Position numbers and translations under genes: made by a program
From: Platerodrilus igneus
Taxonomy: Eukaryota; Arthropoda; Insecta; Coleoptera; Lycidae
Assembly (NCBI GenBank): GCA_036346225.1
Contig: JARFIW010001177.1
Coordinates: 1,272,501-1,336,500 of the forward strand
Length of the DNA stretch: 64,000 nt
Reading direction: 5' to 3'
Shown here: positions 10,331 to 20,278 of the stretch, piece after piece
Numbering within the stretch: position 1 is the stretch's first letter
Layout: every line of letters begins with the position of its first letter
The notes under the pieces: generated by a model
Told to the model about the DNA's origin: nothing
Seen by the model: only the letters and a program-made list of their open reading frames with translations
Databases searched by the model: none

Positions 10331-11998
10331 TATACTCTACTAGCAAGCTATTTCTATCTCTCGTCACCAGCGTGCCCCGATCAAGCACCACCGACTTTTG
10401 GTATGAACTATTTATCTGTTAACCTTTAAGCCATCATGCATTAACATTTCAAATTATTTTTTGTGTGACGCTTTCATACGCTCGCTCTGATTTACAGCTT
10501 GTTTATTTTTTTTCTTTTTGTATTATATTGTATCTTGCGTTGAATTGTATTTTATCTTAAGTATTTTGTATTTGTACTTACTCACGTATTCTTACATCAT
10601 GTATATTTCGATAGGTTTTACTTTTTTACTTTTGCACTTGTATTTTTAGTTATTCTAAGTTTTTAAACAACGTTTAATTCCTTTACGTTTAATCAATTTA
10701 AAATTACTTTCGATTAAAACTTTAACTTGTATTAGCATTAACAACATCTTTAAGTTGTATAGTTCTTTTGTTTCAAATTTTTTAAACTTAACTTTTTACA
10801 ATTTTAACTTTTTACAATTTTATTTCACTTTCGTTTCTTGCAGTGATCATTTGCTTTGATTTGATTTGATTTATTTTAATGTAAATGCCTTCTTATATAC
10901 AATTGCCTCCTTGCCAAACTCCTTTATATTTGCTTTTCAACTTTCACTTTGTTTTTTTGTTTTTAAATTTGGGGTCCAAATTTTTCATGGGCGGGGCATA
11001 TGTTGTATATAGCGAAGCCATTATTTTAGATTACTTTTAAAACATTACATTGTAACACAATCAGTAAGCCGTACATCCTTTGCTCTAGGAAAACTTGCAA
11101 CATCCTTATCAAATGTCACGTTCTAGAAATTACCTCACCACACTTATCTTTTTGTATAATTAATCTTTTAGTCATATCTTTACTTTGTAACAACCACAAT
11201 TAGGTTTCCTGCAGATGTCTTAGAACTCAGGGAAGTTTTGGCTTACCACTATTAAACATACATTTTTATCGCCTTCATCAGAAAACCCATATCGTGTTAT
11301 CAGCAGTTATAAAAGACGAAGCACCAGAATATTTGGGTAGTCGGTAGTTTGTGTATGAGTATGTCCCTAGTTCATCTACTGCTCTGGAGCAAGTCGGCTC
11401 AGAGTCAACACTAAAAATGGTGACTTAATCTTTTATGGTTGCTGAAACATTTTAACCGAGATAGTCACGTAAGTAATTGTTTCTCATTCTAACTGTCTGA
11501 TCCTTGTATTGCTTTATACATTATTATTAACATGTCATTTAGATTTAAGTTTATTTATTATTTATTAAATACTGTTGTTTATTTAGTCATTTTGTTACTC
11601 CACTCGTTACTAGATCCCAAGGACCCCAGAACCTAAGTTAAGTACCACCTCTTGTTACTAAAGACTACCAACACATCACCTAGCTATGCTACCACGCCCA
11701 AGTATAATTAACAATTACCAAAAGTGTAGTTAACAATATGACCACACCAATTATATAGAAATTAAATAAGTTTGTAATTTTCTCTTAAAAAATTATTATG
11801 CTTACCAAAATTTGTTGTTAACAGGAGATAAAGTGCTTTGAGGATCAACGTAAAACTTTATAGATTTTTGTCATGCTCTTCTGCTAATATAAAATCCTAC
11901 CAGAACACTCACCAAGTAGTTGGAAACTTTGACTCGTTCACTTTAAATTTTTTCTAATTTTATGAAACTACTTGCTCGCGGTATTTATAATTAAATTA

Positions 11999-11999
<1 letters not shown>
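10331..11999. other. AT-rich DNA, nothing recognised
   Basis: Low-complexity T-rich sequence to about 11,000, then unique-looking DNA. No coding or RNA feature was seen. Confidence 0.5.

Positions 12000-12045
<46 letters not shown>
12000..12045. repeat. (TA)n microsatellite, left edge of ribozyme array
   Basis: An uninterrupted AT dinucleotide run of about 45 bases that ends exactly where the first ribozyme-bearing unit begins. A matching run lies at the right edge of the array. Confidence 0.95.
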
Positions 12046-12048
<3 letters not shown>

Positions 12049-12163
12049 AGATGTATCTGTAAACAAACTCTTATGAAAATAATAAGAGTTATTGACAAAT
12101 ACAAATCGGGCCAGTAGTTATATAGCCATTAACACAACACTAGCTTTATTACTTCACAAGGGA

Positions 12164-12223
12164 GGAAACATCCCTGACAGACGGTTTCGGCTTGTTAAGC
12201 CTCATTAGAGTGAAATAGTTTCC
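12164..12223 (-). ncRNA. Hammerhead ribozyme 1 (core mutated)
   Basis: Same layout as the intact copies, but box 1 reads CTAATGA instead of CTGATGA on the minus strand, changing a conserved catalytic-core G. The stem III and cleavage-site region also carries changes. Stem II and the GAAA box are kept. Probably inactive. Confidence 0.8.
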
Positions 12224-12673
12224 AAGAACTCTACGAAGTAACCGAAGCTATTATAATGATATAATTTAGAAACAATCTCTGTACTATGGCAACAGTAAAT
12301 AAAACCGCCACCAGGTGATAAAACACCAAGACTACTAAGTGTGGAAGTACAGAATTAAATCGAAACTACATAATAAATTCTATAGATGGCTATAAAAGTA
12401 CGTCTGGCCCTTGAGATTTGCGGAATGTTACAGCAAAATTTATTTGCAAACGTAACAAACCTTCTCGTGGCGACACCCGGGTTCATGCCCCAAAGGCAAT
12501 TCAAATAAAAAAAAGACAAGTTATTTGCAGTCCGCAATAAGAAATAGTGTATAAAGTAAGATGTATCTGTAAACAAACTTTTATGAAAATAATAAGAGCT
12601 ATTGACAAATACAAATCGGGGTAGTAGTTATATAGCCATTAACAAAACATTAGCTTTATTACTTTACAGGGGA

Positions 12674-12734
12674 GGAAACATCCACTGACCGACGGTTTCG
12701 GCTTGTTAAGCCTCATCAGAGTGAAATAGTTTCC
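12674..12734 (-). ncRNA. Hammerhead ribozyme 2 (intact core, type I)
   Basis: Read on the minus strand: stem I 5' arm ends CACT, then box CTGATGA, stem II GGCTT-AAC-AAGCC, box GAAA, and a minimal stem III (ACC / GGT with a three-base loop). It ends at the cleavage triplet GTC. The stem I 3' arm AGTG pairs with CACT, and an outer helix pairs GGAAA with TTTCC across an internal loop suited to the known loop contacts. All core bases are present. Short stem III and open stem I are the form reported for Penelope-like elements and retrozymes. Confidence 0.9.
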
Positions 12735-13276
12735 AAGAACCCTATGAAGTAATCGAAGCTATTATAATGATATAATTTTGAAACAATCTCTTTACTATGG
12801 CAAAAGTAACACTACTAAGTGTGGAAGTACAGAATTTAGTCGAAACTACATAATAAATTCTATAGATGGCTATAAAAGTACGTCTGGCCTTTGAGATTTG
12901 CGGAATGTTGCAGCAAAATTTATTTGCAAACATAACAAACCTTCTCGTAGCGACACCCGGGTTCATGCCTCAAAGGCAATTCAAATAAAAAAAGACAAGT
13001 TATTTGCAGTCTGCAATAAGAAATAGTATATAAAGTAAGGTTTGTTACGTTTGCAAATAAATTTTGCTTTAACATTCCGCAAATCTCAAAGGCCAGACGT
13101 ACTTTTATAGCCATCTATAGAATTTATTATGTAGTTTCGATTCAATTCTGTACTTCCACACTTAGTAGTGTTGGTGTTTTATCACTTGATAGCGGTTTTA
13201 TTTACTTTTACCATAGTACAGAGATTGTTTCGAAATTCTATCATTATAATAGCTTCAATTATTTCATAGGGTTTTT

Positions 13277-13337
13277 GGAAACTATTTCACTCTGATGAGG
13301 CTTAACAAGCCGAAACCGTCGGTCAGTGGATGTTTCC
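13277..13337 (+). ncRNA. Hammerhead ribozyme 3 (intact core, type I)
   Basis: Identical in every core position to ribozyme 2, on the opposite strand: CTGATGA, stem II GGCTT/AAGCC, GAAA, three-pair stem III, GTC cleavage site, stem I CACT/AGTG with outer GGAAA/TTTCC. Confidence 0.9.
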
Positions 13338-13786
13338 TCCCCTGTAAAGTAATAAAACTAATGTTTTGTTAATGGCTATATAACTACTACACCGATTTGT
13401 ATTTGTCAATAGCTCTTATTATTTTCATAAAAGTTTGTTTACAGATACATCTTACTTTATATACTATTTCTTATTGCGGACTGCAAATAACGTGTCCTTT
13501 TTTTATTTGAATTGCCTTTGGGTCATGAACCAGGGTGTCGCCACGAGATGGTTTGTTACGTTTGGAAATTAGGTTTGATGTAACATTCCGCAAATCTCAA
13601 AGGCCAAACGTACTTTTATAACCAACTATAGAATTCATTATGTAGTTTCCATTCAATTCTGTACTTCCACACTTAGTGGTGTTGATGTTTTATCACCTGA
13701 TGGCGGTTTTATTTACTTTTGCCATAGTACAAAGAATGTTTCGAAATTATATCATTATAATAGCTTCGATTACTTCATAAGGTTCT

Positions 13787-13848
13787 TGAAAACTATTTCA
13801 CTCTGATGAGGCTTAACAAGCCAAAACCGTGGGTCAGTGGATGATTCC
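13787..13848 (+). ncRNA. Hammerhead ribozyme 4 (core mutated)
   Basis: Box 1 CTGATGA is kept, but box 2 reads AAAA instead of GAAA and so lacks the conserved catalytic G. Stem III and outer stem I also have one substitution each. Probably inactive. Confidence 0.8.
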
Positions 13849-14299
13849 TCCCCTGTGAAGTAATAAAGCTAATATTTTGTTAATGGCTATATAACTACTA
13901 GACCGATTTGTATTTGTCAATAGCTCTTATTATTTTCATAAGAGTTTGTTTACAGATTCATCTTACTTTATATACTATTTCTTATTGCGGACTGCAAATA
14001 ACTTGTCTTTTTTTTTATTTGAATTGCCTTTGGGACATGTACACGGGTGCCGCTATGAGAAGGTTTGATACGTTTGCAAATAAATTTTGCTGTGACATTC
14101 CGCAAATCTCAAAGGCCAGATGTACTTTTATAGGCATCAATAAAATTTATTATGTAGTTTTGATTCAATTCTGTACTTCCACACTTAGTAGTGTTGGTGT
14201 TTTATCACCTGATGGCGGTTTTATTTACTGTTGTCATAGTACAGACATTGTTTCTAAATTATATCATTATAATAGCTTCGGTTACTTCGTAGGGTTCTT

Positions 14300-14360
14300 G
14301 GAAACTATTTCACTCTGATGAGGCTTAACAAGCCGAAACCGTCGGTCAGTGGATATTTCC
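14300..14360 (+). ncRNA. Hammerhead ribozyme 5 (intact core, type I)
   Basis: All core boxes, stems II and III, the GTC site and inner stem I match ribozymes 2 and 3. One substitution lies in the stem I internal loop (GATA instead of GATG). Confidence 0.9.
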
Positions 14361-14804
14361 TCCCCTGTGAAGTAATACAGCTAATGTTTTGTTAATGGCT
14401 ATATAATTTCATTTGTATTTGTCAATAGCTCTTATTATTTTCATAAGAGTTTGTTTACAGATACATCTTACTTTATATACTATTTCTTATTGCGGAATGC
14501 AAATAACTTGTCTCTTTTTTTATTTGAATTGCCTTTGGGGCATGAACACGGGTGTCGCTACGAGAAGGTTTGTTACGTTTGCAAATAAATTTTGCTGTAA
14601 CATTCCGCAAATCTCAAAGGCCAGACGTACTTTTATAGGCATCAATAAAATTCATTATGTACTTTTGATTCAATTCTGTACTTCCACCCTTAGTAGTGTT
14701 GGTGTTTTATCACCTGATGGCGGTTTTATTTACTGTTGCCATAGTACAGAGATTGTTTCTATATTATATCATTATACTAGCTTGGGTTACTTCGTAGGAT
14801 TCTT

Positions 14805-14865
14805 GGAAACTAGTTCACTCTAATGAGGCTTAACAAGTCGAAACCGTCGGTCAGTGGATATTTCC
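14805..14865 (+). ncRNA. Hammerhead ribozyme 6 (core mutated)
   Basis: Box 1 reads CTAATGA and stem II has a weakened pair (AAGTC). The GAAA box, stem III and GTC site are kept. Likely inactive or very weak. Confidence 0.8.
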
Positions 14866-14981
14866 TCCCCTGTGAAGTAATAAAGCTAATGTTTTGTTAA
14901 TGGCTATATAACTACTAGCCTGATTTGTATTTGTCAATAGCTCTTATTATTTTCATAAGAGTTTGTTTACAGATACATCTC

Positions 14982-14984
<3 letters not shown>

Positions 14985-15020
<36 letters not shown>
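14985..15020. repeat. (TA)n microsatellite, right edge of ribozyme array
   Basis: A TA run of about 36 bases starting at the last base of the final ribozyme unit. It mirrors the run at 12,000. Confidence 0.95.
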
Positions 15021-15024
<4 letters not shown>

Positions 15025-15160
15025 ATTTTAGGTAGTTAATTATACAAGGTAAGTTGATAAATACTATCGTATTACAGTGAATTAGATCAAATAATAATTT
15101 AGACCTTTATTCAAAGTACAAATGATCATTTCAAATCGAGCTAGCAATTGAAATATAAGA

Positions 15161-15164
<4 letters not shown>

Positions 15165-15202
<38 letters not shown>
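15165..15202. repeat. (TA)n microsatellite at the 3' end of a Penelope-like element
   Basis: A TA run of about 38 bases abutting the 3' terminus of the Penelope-like element that reads leftward from 17.17 kb. Confidence 0.95.
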
Positions 15203-15203
<1 letters not shown>

Positions 15204-15260
15204 CACAGTAATGAATGTTCCTGGAAAATAGTCAGGTATAAGTAAAACAAATTGGTTTTC

Positions 15261-15327
15261 ATGTATTTTCATGCTTTACGCGTTTCGGTTCCAAATAACC
15301 ATTTTCAAAATAGCAGCTAAAAATTAC
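15261..15327 (-). ncRNA. Possible vestigial hammerhead ribozyme in Penelope-like 3' region
   Basis: On the minus strand a hairpin GGTT-ATTTGG-AACC is followed directly by GAAAC, as in hammerhead stem II and box 2. A minimal stem III (AC / GT) then leads to a TA cleavage-like site, and the flanks (GCT/AGC plus an outer A/T helix) could form stem I. Box 1 reads TTGAAAA rather than CTGATGA, so it would be inactive. Hammerheads in Penelope-like terminal repeats are established; this copy is my inference from the layout. Confidence 0.4.
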
Positions 15328-15589
15328 ATTGTTATAAATACTATAAAATTATACACTATAAACATATACTTGCACTAAAACATTTTTAAATAAATAACAG
15401 ATACATTATAACTATTGTACGTCGTAAAGGTTTAGAAATGTTATACTGAATGACTAGATTAAGTTTACTGGTTAGAACAAATAATCTGTTAGTGTTGATA
15501 ATTTAAAATATGTATACTATTGGAGTAAATTGTAGTATGAGAAATGTGAATTACTTAAAAGCGTATTCTTATTGAGGTGCCACAGGTTA

Positions 15590-17168
15590 CTATTTATTTT
15601 GTATTAGTCTGTAGTAAATGTTAGTGAATTGTTCATGGTCCGACTTGGAATTTACAGAGTGTCTGTCGCGTTGTATGTGAATGGTTTCTAAAATATTTCT
15701 TTTATTATCGTTTGTTTCAGTATCTAAAACCTTAACATTCTTAAAATCAAAATTGTGTGATGTTTCTATTGCATGGTTAGCAAATGCTGTGCATTTTTTA
15801 TTATTTGTTTGGATTGAGTATTTGTGTTCGTATATTCTTTTATGAAGATATTGTTTTGAATTTCCTATATAACATCCCCTACAGCCAAGACAGTTGATTT
15901 TATAGATCGTATGTGTTTTGTTCTTATTTTCTATTTGTGGTTTTAGGTTGGTAAAAAATGTTTTAGTAAAATTATTTGGTTTGTGGGCAATATGGATATT
16001 ATGACTTCTTAAACATTTTTTAATTCTTTTGGACAAACCAGGTATGTATTCTATTCCAACTATTGATTCACATTGACTGAGTTTGTTCGTATTATCTGTA
16101 TTATTGTATATATTGTGGATTTTATTTTTAATTAATGGCTCAAAGAATTGTTTTGGGTAGGCGTTATTTTTTAATACGGTTTTTACTTTTTTCAAATTTT
16201 TTGGTCTATATTTACCGTGTGATAATTGGACGGCGTGATCGACAAGGTTGTTTACAACGTTTTTTTTTGTATTGTTTAGGGACACTAGAATTATAATTTA
16301 AATATCTTCCACTCCATGTTTTTTTATTGTACCAATTAGTTGAAATAGTACCTGCAGCATTATATTTAATTTGAAGGTCCAAGAATGATATTGTTTTATT
16401 GCTTTCTTTTTCTACGGTGAATTGTAGTTTAGGGTGGAAGGAGTTGAATTTATTTAGGGTTTCATTAATTTTATCAATTGGTAAGCACATGATACAATCG
16501 TCGACATACCTTTTAAAAAACGTCGGTTGATAACTTAGTTGTTTAATGACGGTATTTTCCAACTCCTCTAAAACCAAGTTTGCTATGGTTGAAGAAATTG
16601 GTGACCCCATCGCTGTTCCATATATTTGGGAGAAAATTTTGTTATCAAATTTAAAGTACGTAGCTTCTAAGCATAACTTGGTTGCACGAATGAATTCCTC
16701 GACCGGTAAAGTTGTAAAAGGTTCGATTGTCTGCCATTTTTTTCGCACTATGTTTAACGCTAACTCTGTGGGAACGTTAGTGAATAAGGATTCGACGTCA
16801 AGTGAAATTATCATGTGTTTACTAGGTACGACTTGTTTTATAATGAACTTTTGAAAGTCCCAACTGTCCTTGACGTAATACTCAGTTTGACCTACGACGT
16901 TTCTAAGTGTTTGTACAAGAAATTTGGCTAGTTGGTATGTGGGTGTTTTCATGCTATTTACGATTGGTCTCAAGGGGATATTTATCTTGCGGGTTTTGGT
17001 TAAGCCATATATGTATGGTGCTTGCCCATTGTGGCAAATGAGTTTGTTTTTTACATGCAATGTTATATAATTCTTTGTAAACCAGTTGTTTACAATCGAA
17101 TTAAGGTTAGTTTGTATTTTTAGGTTAGGATCCAGTTTTTGTAGTGCATACGTAGCGGTATCATAACT
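15590..17168 (-). pseudogene. Penelope-like RT and GIY-YIG endonuclease, frameshifted
   Basis: Translated leftward. RT motif A is ISLDVESLFTNVP, motif B GTAMGSPISSTIANL and motif C FKRYVDDC, with the catalytic aspartates present. The C-terminal part has the GIY-YIG domain: IYKINC, a CLGCRGCYIG stretch where Cys pairs flank the YIG half, and the conserved Arg region HKRIYEH. The two halves lie in different frames because a T-run at 16,260 has nine T's where the right copy has eight A's on the complementary strand; the right copy is open through this point. The N-terminal part of the RT is missing by truncation. It would have copied element RNA and nicked target DNA. Confidence 0.9.
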
Positions 17169-17169
17169 A

Positions 17170-18111
17170 AGTTATCAACCGACGTTTTTTAAAAGGTATG
17201 TCGACGATTGTATCATGTGCTTACCAATTGATAAAATTAATAAAACCCTAAATAAATTCAACTCCTTCCACCCTAAACTACAATTCACCGTAGAAAAAGA
17301 AAGCAATAGAACAATATCATTCTTGGACCTTCAAATTAAATATAATGCTGCAGGTACTATTTCAACTAATTGGTACAATAAAAAAACATGGAGTGGAAGA
17401 TATTTAAATTATTATTCTAGTGTCCCTAAACAATACAAAAAAAACGTTGTAAACAACCTTGTCGATCACGCCATCCAATTATCACACGGTAAATATAGAC
17501 CAAAAAATTTGAAAAAGTAAAACCGTATTAAAAATAACGCCTACCCAAAACAATTCTTTGAGCCATTAATTAAAAATAAAATCCACAACATATACAATAA
17601 TACAGATAAAACGAACAAACTCAGTCAATGTGAATCAATAGTTGGAATAGAATACAAACCTTGTTTGTCCGAAAGAATTAAAAAATGTTTAAGAAGTCAT
17701 AATATCCATATTGCTCACAAACCAAATAATTATACTAAAACATTTTTTACCAACCTAAAACCACAAATAGAAAATAAGAACAAAACACATACGATCTATA
17801 AAATCAACTGTCTTGGCTGTAGGGGATGTTATATAGGAAATTCAAAACAATATCTTCATAAAAGAATATACGAACACAAATACTCAATCCAAACAAATAA
17901 TAAAAAATGCACAGCACTTGCTAACCATGCAATAGAAACATCACACAATTTCGATTTTAAGAATGTTAAGGTTTTAGGTACTGAAACAAACGATAATAAA
18001 AGAAATATTTTAGAAACCATTCACATACAACGCGACAGACACTCTGTAAATTCCAAGTCGGACCATGAACAATTCACTAACATTTACTACAGACTAATAC
18101 AAAATAAATAG
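17170..18111 (+). pseudogene. Penelope-like RT C-terminus and GIY-YIG endonuclease
   Basis: Begins at the RT thumb side with the YVDD motif near 17,200 and continues through the linker to the GIY-YIG endonuclease, ending at 18,111. It is open across the A-run that is shifted in the left copy, but has its own one-base loss in an A-run near 17,510, giving an early stop at 17,520; the frame resumes in the ORF from 17,665. Protein differences from the left copy are few. The independent indels show that both copies are dead. Confidence 0.88.
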
Positions 18112-18495
18112 TAACCTGTGGCACCTCAATAAGAATACGCTTTTAAGTAATTCACATTTCTCATACTACAATTTACTCCAATAGTATACATATTTTAAAT
18201 TATCAACACTAACAGATTATTTGTTGTAACCAGTTAACTTAATCTAGTCATTCAGTATAACATTTCTAAACCTTTATAACGTACAATAGTTACAATGTAT
18301 CTGTTATTTATTTAAAAATGTTTTAGTGCAAGTATATGTTTATAGTGTATAATTTTATAGTATTTATAACAATGTAATTTTTAGCTGCTATTTTGAAAAT
18401 AGAGGGCACCCGAAAGAGGGCAGCGGCTCTTTCGGTACTTAGATTGGCAGAGACCATAGGGGTCGGTATGGCAGTCTAAGACACACTACAGCGAT

Positions 18496-19506
18496 GTGGA
18501 AGGCAACGGGAAACCACCACATTATCTTCTCAAGTACACAGCGTACCTAAATTATAATAAAATGATGGCATTCTCTGGGGTAAAAGATTCCGGAGTTAAA
18601 ATAGTCCCCCATTCGGATCTCCGGGAGGGGACTACTTCGGAGGATGCAATCGGAAAGTTAAAAATAAGAGTCGGGAACATTCTGCGAGTCGGAGCGTGGA
18701 ATGTTAGAAGTATGAAGCAAGTAGGTAAGCTAGAGAACCTAAAAATCGAAATGAATAGGTTATCACTAGACATAGTAGGGATCAGCGAAGTTCGGTGGCC
18801 AGAGGCGGGGGATTTTTGGAGTGGAGACCTTAGGGTAATCCATACAGGAGCAGAGGACGGAAATTTGGGTGTGGGGATAGTTATGCGGAAAAAGATTGGA
18901 CACTGTGTGGAAAATTACTTACAAAAGAACGAAAGAGTACTCATGGTTAGATTAGAATCTAAACCGGTAAACACAGTAATAATACAAGTATACATGCCCA
19001 CCTCTAGCTACAGTGACGAAGAGGTAGAAGCCATCTACAAAGATATCGAAGACATATTAAGATACGTAAAAGGACATGAAAATTTAATAATTACGGGGGA
19101 TTTTAATGCTGTGGTAGGTGAAGGTAGGGAAGGAGCGGTAGTAGGTTTATTTGGTTTAGGCACGAGAAACGACAGGGGAAATAGGCTGGTAGAATTTTGC
19201 GACAAGAACAATTTAATCATCACAAACACATTATTTCAACATCATGCTAGAAGACGATATACGTGGAAGATGCCAGGAGATATAGGACGATATCAAATAG
19301 ATTACATTCTTGTTAGATAACGGTTTAGGAATCAAGTAAAAGACTGTAGAAGCTACCCAGAGGCAGATATAGATACTGACCACAACATCGTAATTATGAA
19401 GGCCGCACTTAAATTTAAAAATCTGAAAAAGAGGAACGGAAAAAGGCACTTGGACTTAGAGAAACTAAAAGACAAAGATATTCAAGTAAGATTCGAAAAA
19501 AGTCAA
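18496..19506 (+). pseudogene. RTE-like apurinic endonuclease domain (copy A)
   Basis: N-terminal endonuclease that would nick target DNA for target-primed reverse transcription. Visible motifs are GAWNVRSM at the start of the domain, the catalytic-Glu motif ISEVRWP, the GDFNAVV loop, and TDHN near 19,380 at the usual SDH position. This type is often annotated in arthropods as craniofacial development protein 2-like. Frame breaks: one stop at 19,318-19,320 where copy B has Gln (TAA for CAA), then a one-base loss in an A-run near 19,500 relative to copy B. Confidence 0.88.
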
Positions 19507-19511
19507 ATGAA

Positions 19512-20278
19512 TTGCTGAATGATATCGCGAAAATATCTGAAACTAAGGAAGTAGAAACAGAATGGAATAACATTAAATCTAGCCTAGACATGGCGGCCAG
19601 AGATATTTTGGGGTATACACCAAAAGAAAATAAGAAACCATGGATAACAAAGGATATCGTGAATTTAATAGAAGAAAGACGAAAATACAAAAATAAATCA
19701 GACGAAACAGGAAAACAGAGATACAAAGCCATAAAATGGGAAATTATTCGAAAATGCAGGAAAGCTAAAGAACAATGGATTGATGAAAAGTGCAAACAAG
19801 TACAAACTAAGATGGAAATAGGAAAGACAGACGAAGCATACAAATTAATTAGAATGAATTTTAGGGATATAAAACCGTATAGCAAAAATATAAGGGACGC
19901 ACAAGGAAACGTCATTATAGAAAACGTAGAGAAAGTGAGTAGATGGCAAGAATATATAGGAATTTATATGCAGGAGAGGAACTAACTGCATTAGAACAGG
20001 AATCAGACATTGAAAATGATGACTTGGGATATCCTATACTTCGAGACGAGTTTGAATTAGCATTAAAGAGTCTGAAAAATGGTAAGGCGCCGGGTACAGA
20101 TAAGGTGCAAGCAGAAACTCTAAAAGCCGCTGGACAAGCAGTAACAGAACGTCTCTTCCAACTTGTAAGCTATATGTATGAGACAGGCGAGATACCCAAA
20201 GATTTCAAACGTAGCATCATAGTAACTATACCAAAAAAGAAAGGCGCGGATAGCACACGTGTCAAAAATATTAACTAG
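19512..20278 (+). pseudogene. RTE-like linker and RT fingers (copy A)
   Basis: Two overlapping frames (19,512-19,985 and 19,943-20,278) carry the Lys-rich linker and the start of the RT domain with LKNGKAPGTDKVQAE and FKRSIIVTIPKKKGA, the conserved RT region 1-2 motifs. A frameshift lies near 19,950. Between this and the next ORF about 40 bases are missing relative to copy B, which keeps a CENF-type motif there. Confidence 0.85.

Larger units (their letters stand above)
12046..14983. repeat. Inverted array of six ~500-bp hammerhead-ribozyme units
   Basis: Six copies of one unit of about 505-511 bp. Units at 12,046-12,555 and 12,556-13,036 read one way; 13,037-13,455 (truncated), 13,456-13,966, 13,967-14,471 and 14,472-14,983 read the other. 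Unit edges are marked by GTAAGATGTATCTGTAAAC or its reverse complement. The array is flanked on both sides by (TA)n. Each unit holds one hammerhead ribozyme. Such tandem units with hammerheads are known as retrozymes, and as hammerhead-bearing satellites of about this length in some insects (cave crickets); Penelope-like reverse transcriptases are thought to mobilise retrozymes. The open frames of 64-136 codons in this array are repeats of one another and not genes. Confidence 0.9.
15203..17168 (-). mobile_element. Penelope-like element, 5'-truncated, left copy
   Basis: A retroelement encoding reverse transcriptase plus a GIY-YIG endonuclease, the pairing that defines endonuclease-bearing Penelope-like elements. 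The coding part spans 15,590-17,168 and the 3' region reaches the (TA)n at 15,202. The 5' end is cut inside the RT domain at about 17,165, where an inverted second copy starts at a short shared sequence (AACTAAGTTAT). It is very similar to the right copy, so the pair is fairly young. Confidence 0.9.

Noticed and set aside
13908..14823. Two very similar 136-codon ORFs
   Set aside because: They are the same frame of two ribozyme-bearing repeat units. The start lies in one unit and the stop in the next; other units break the frame, so no protein is indicated.
16546..16854. 102-codon plus-strand ORF
   Set aside because: It is the complementary frame of the Penelope-like reverse transcriptase on the minus strand.
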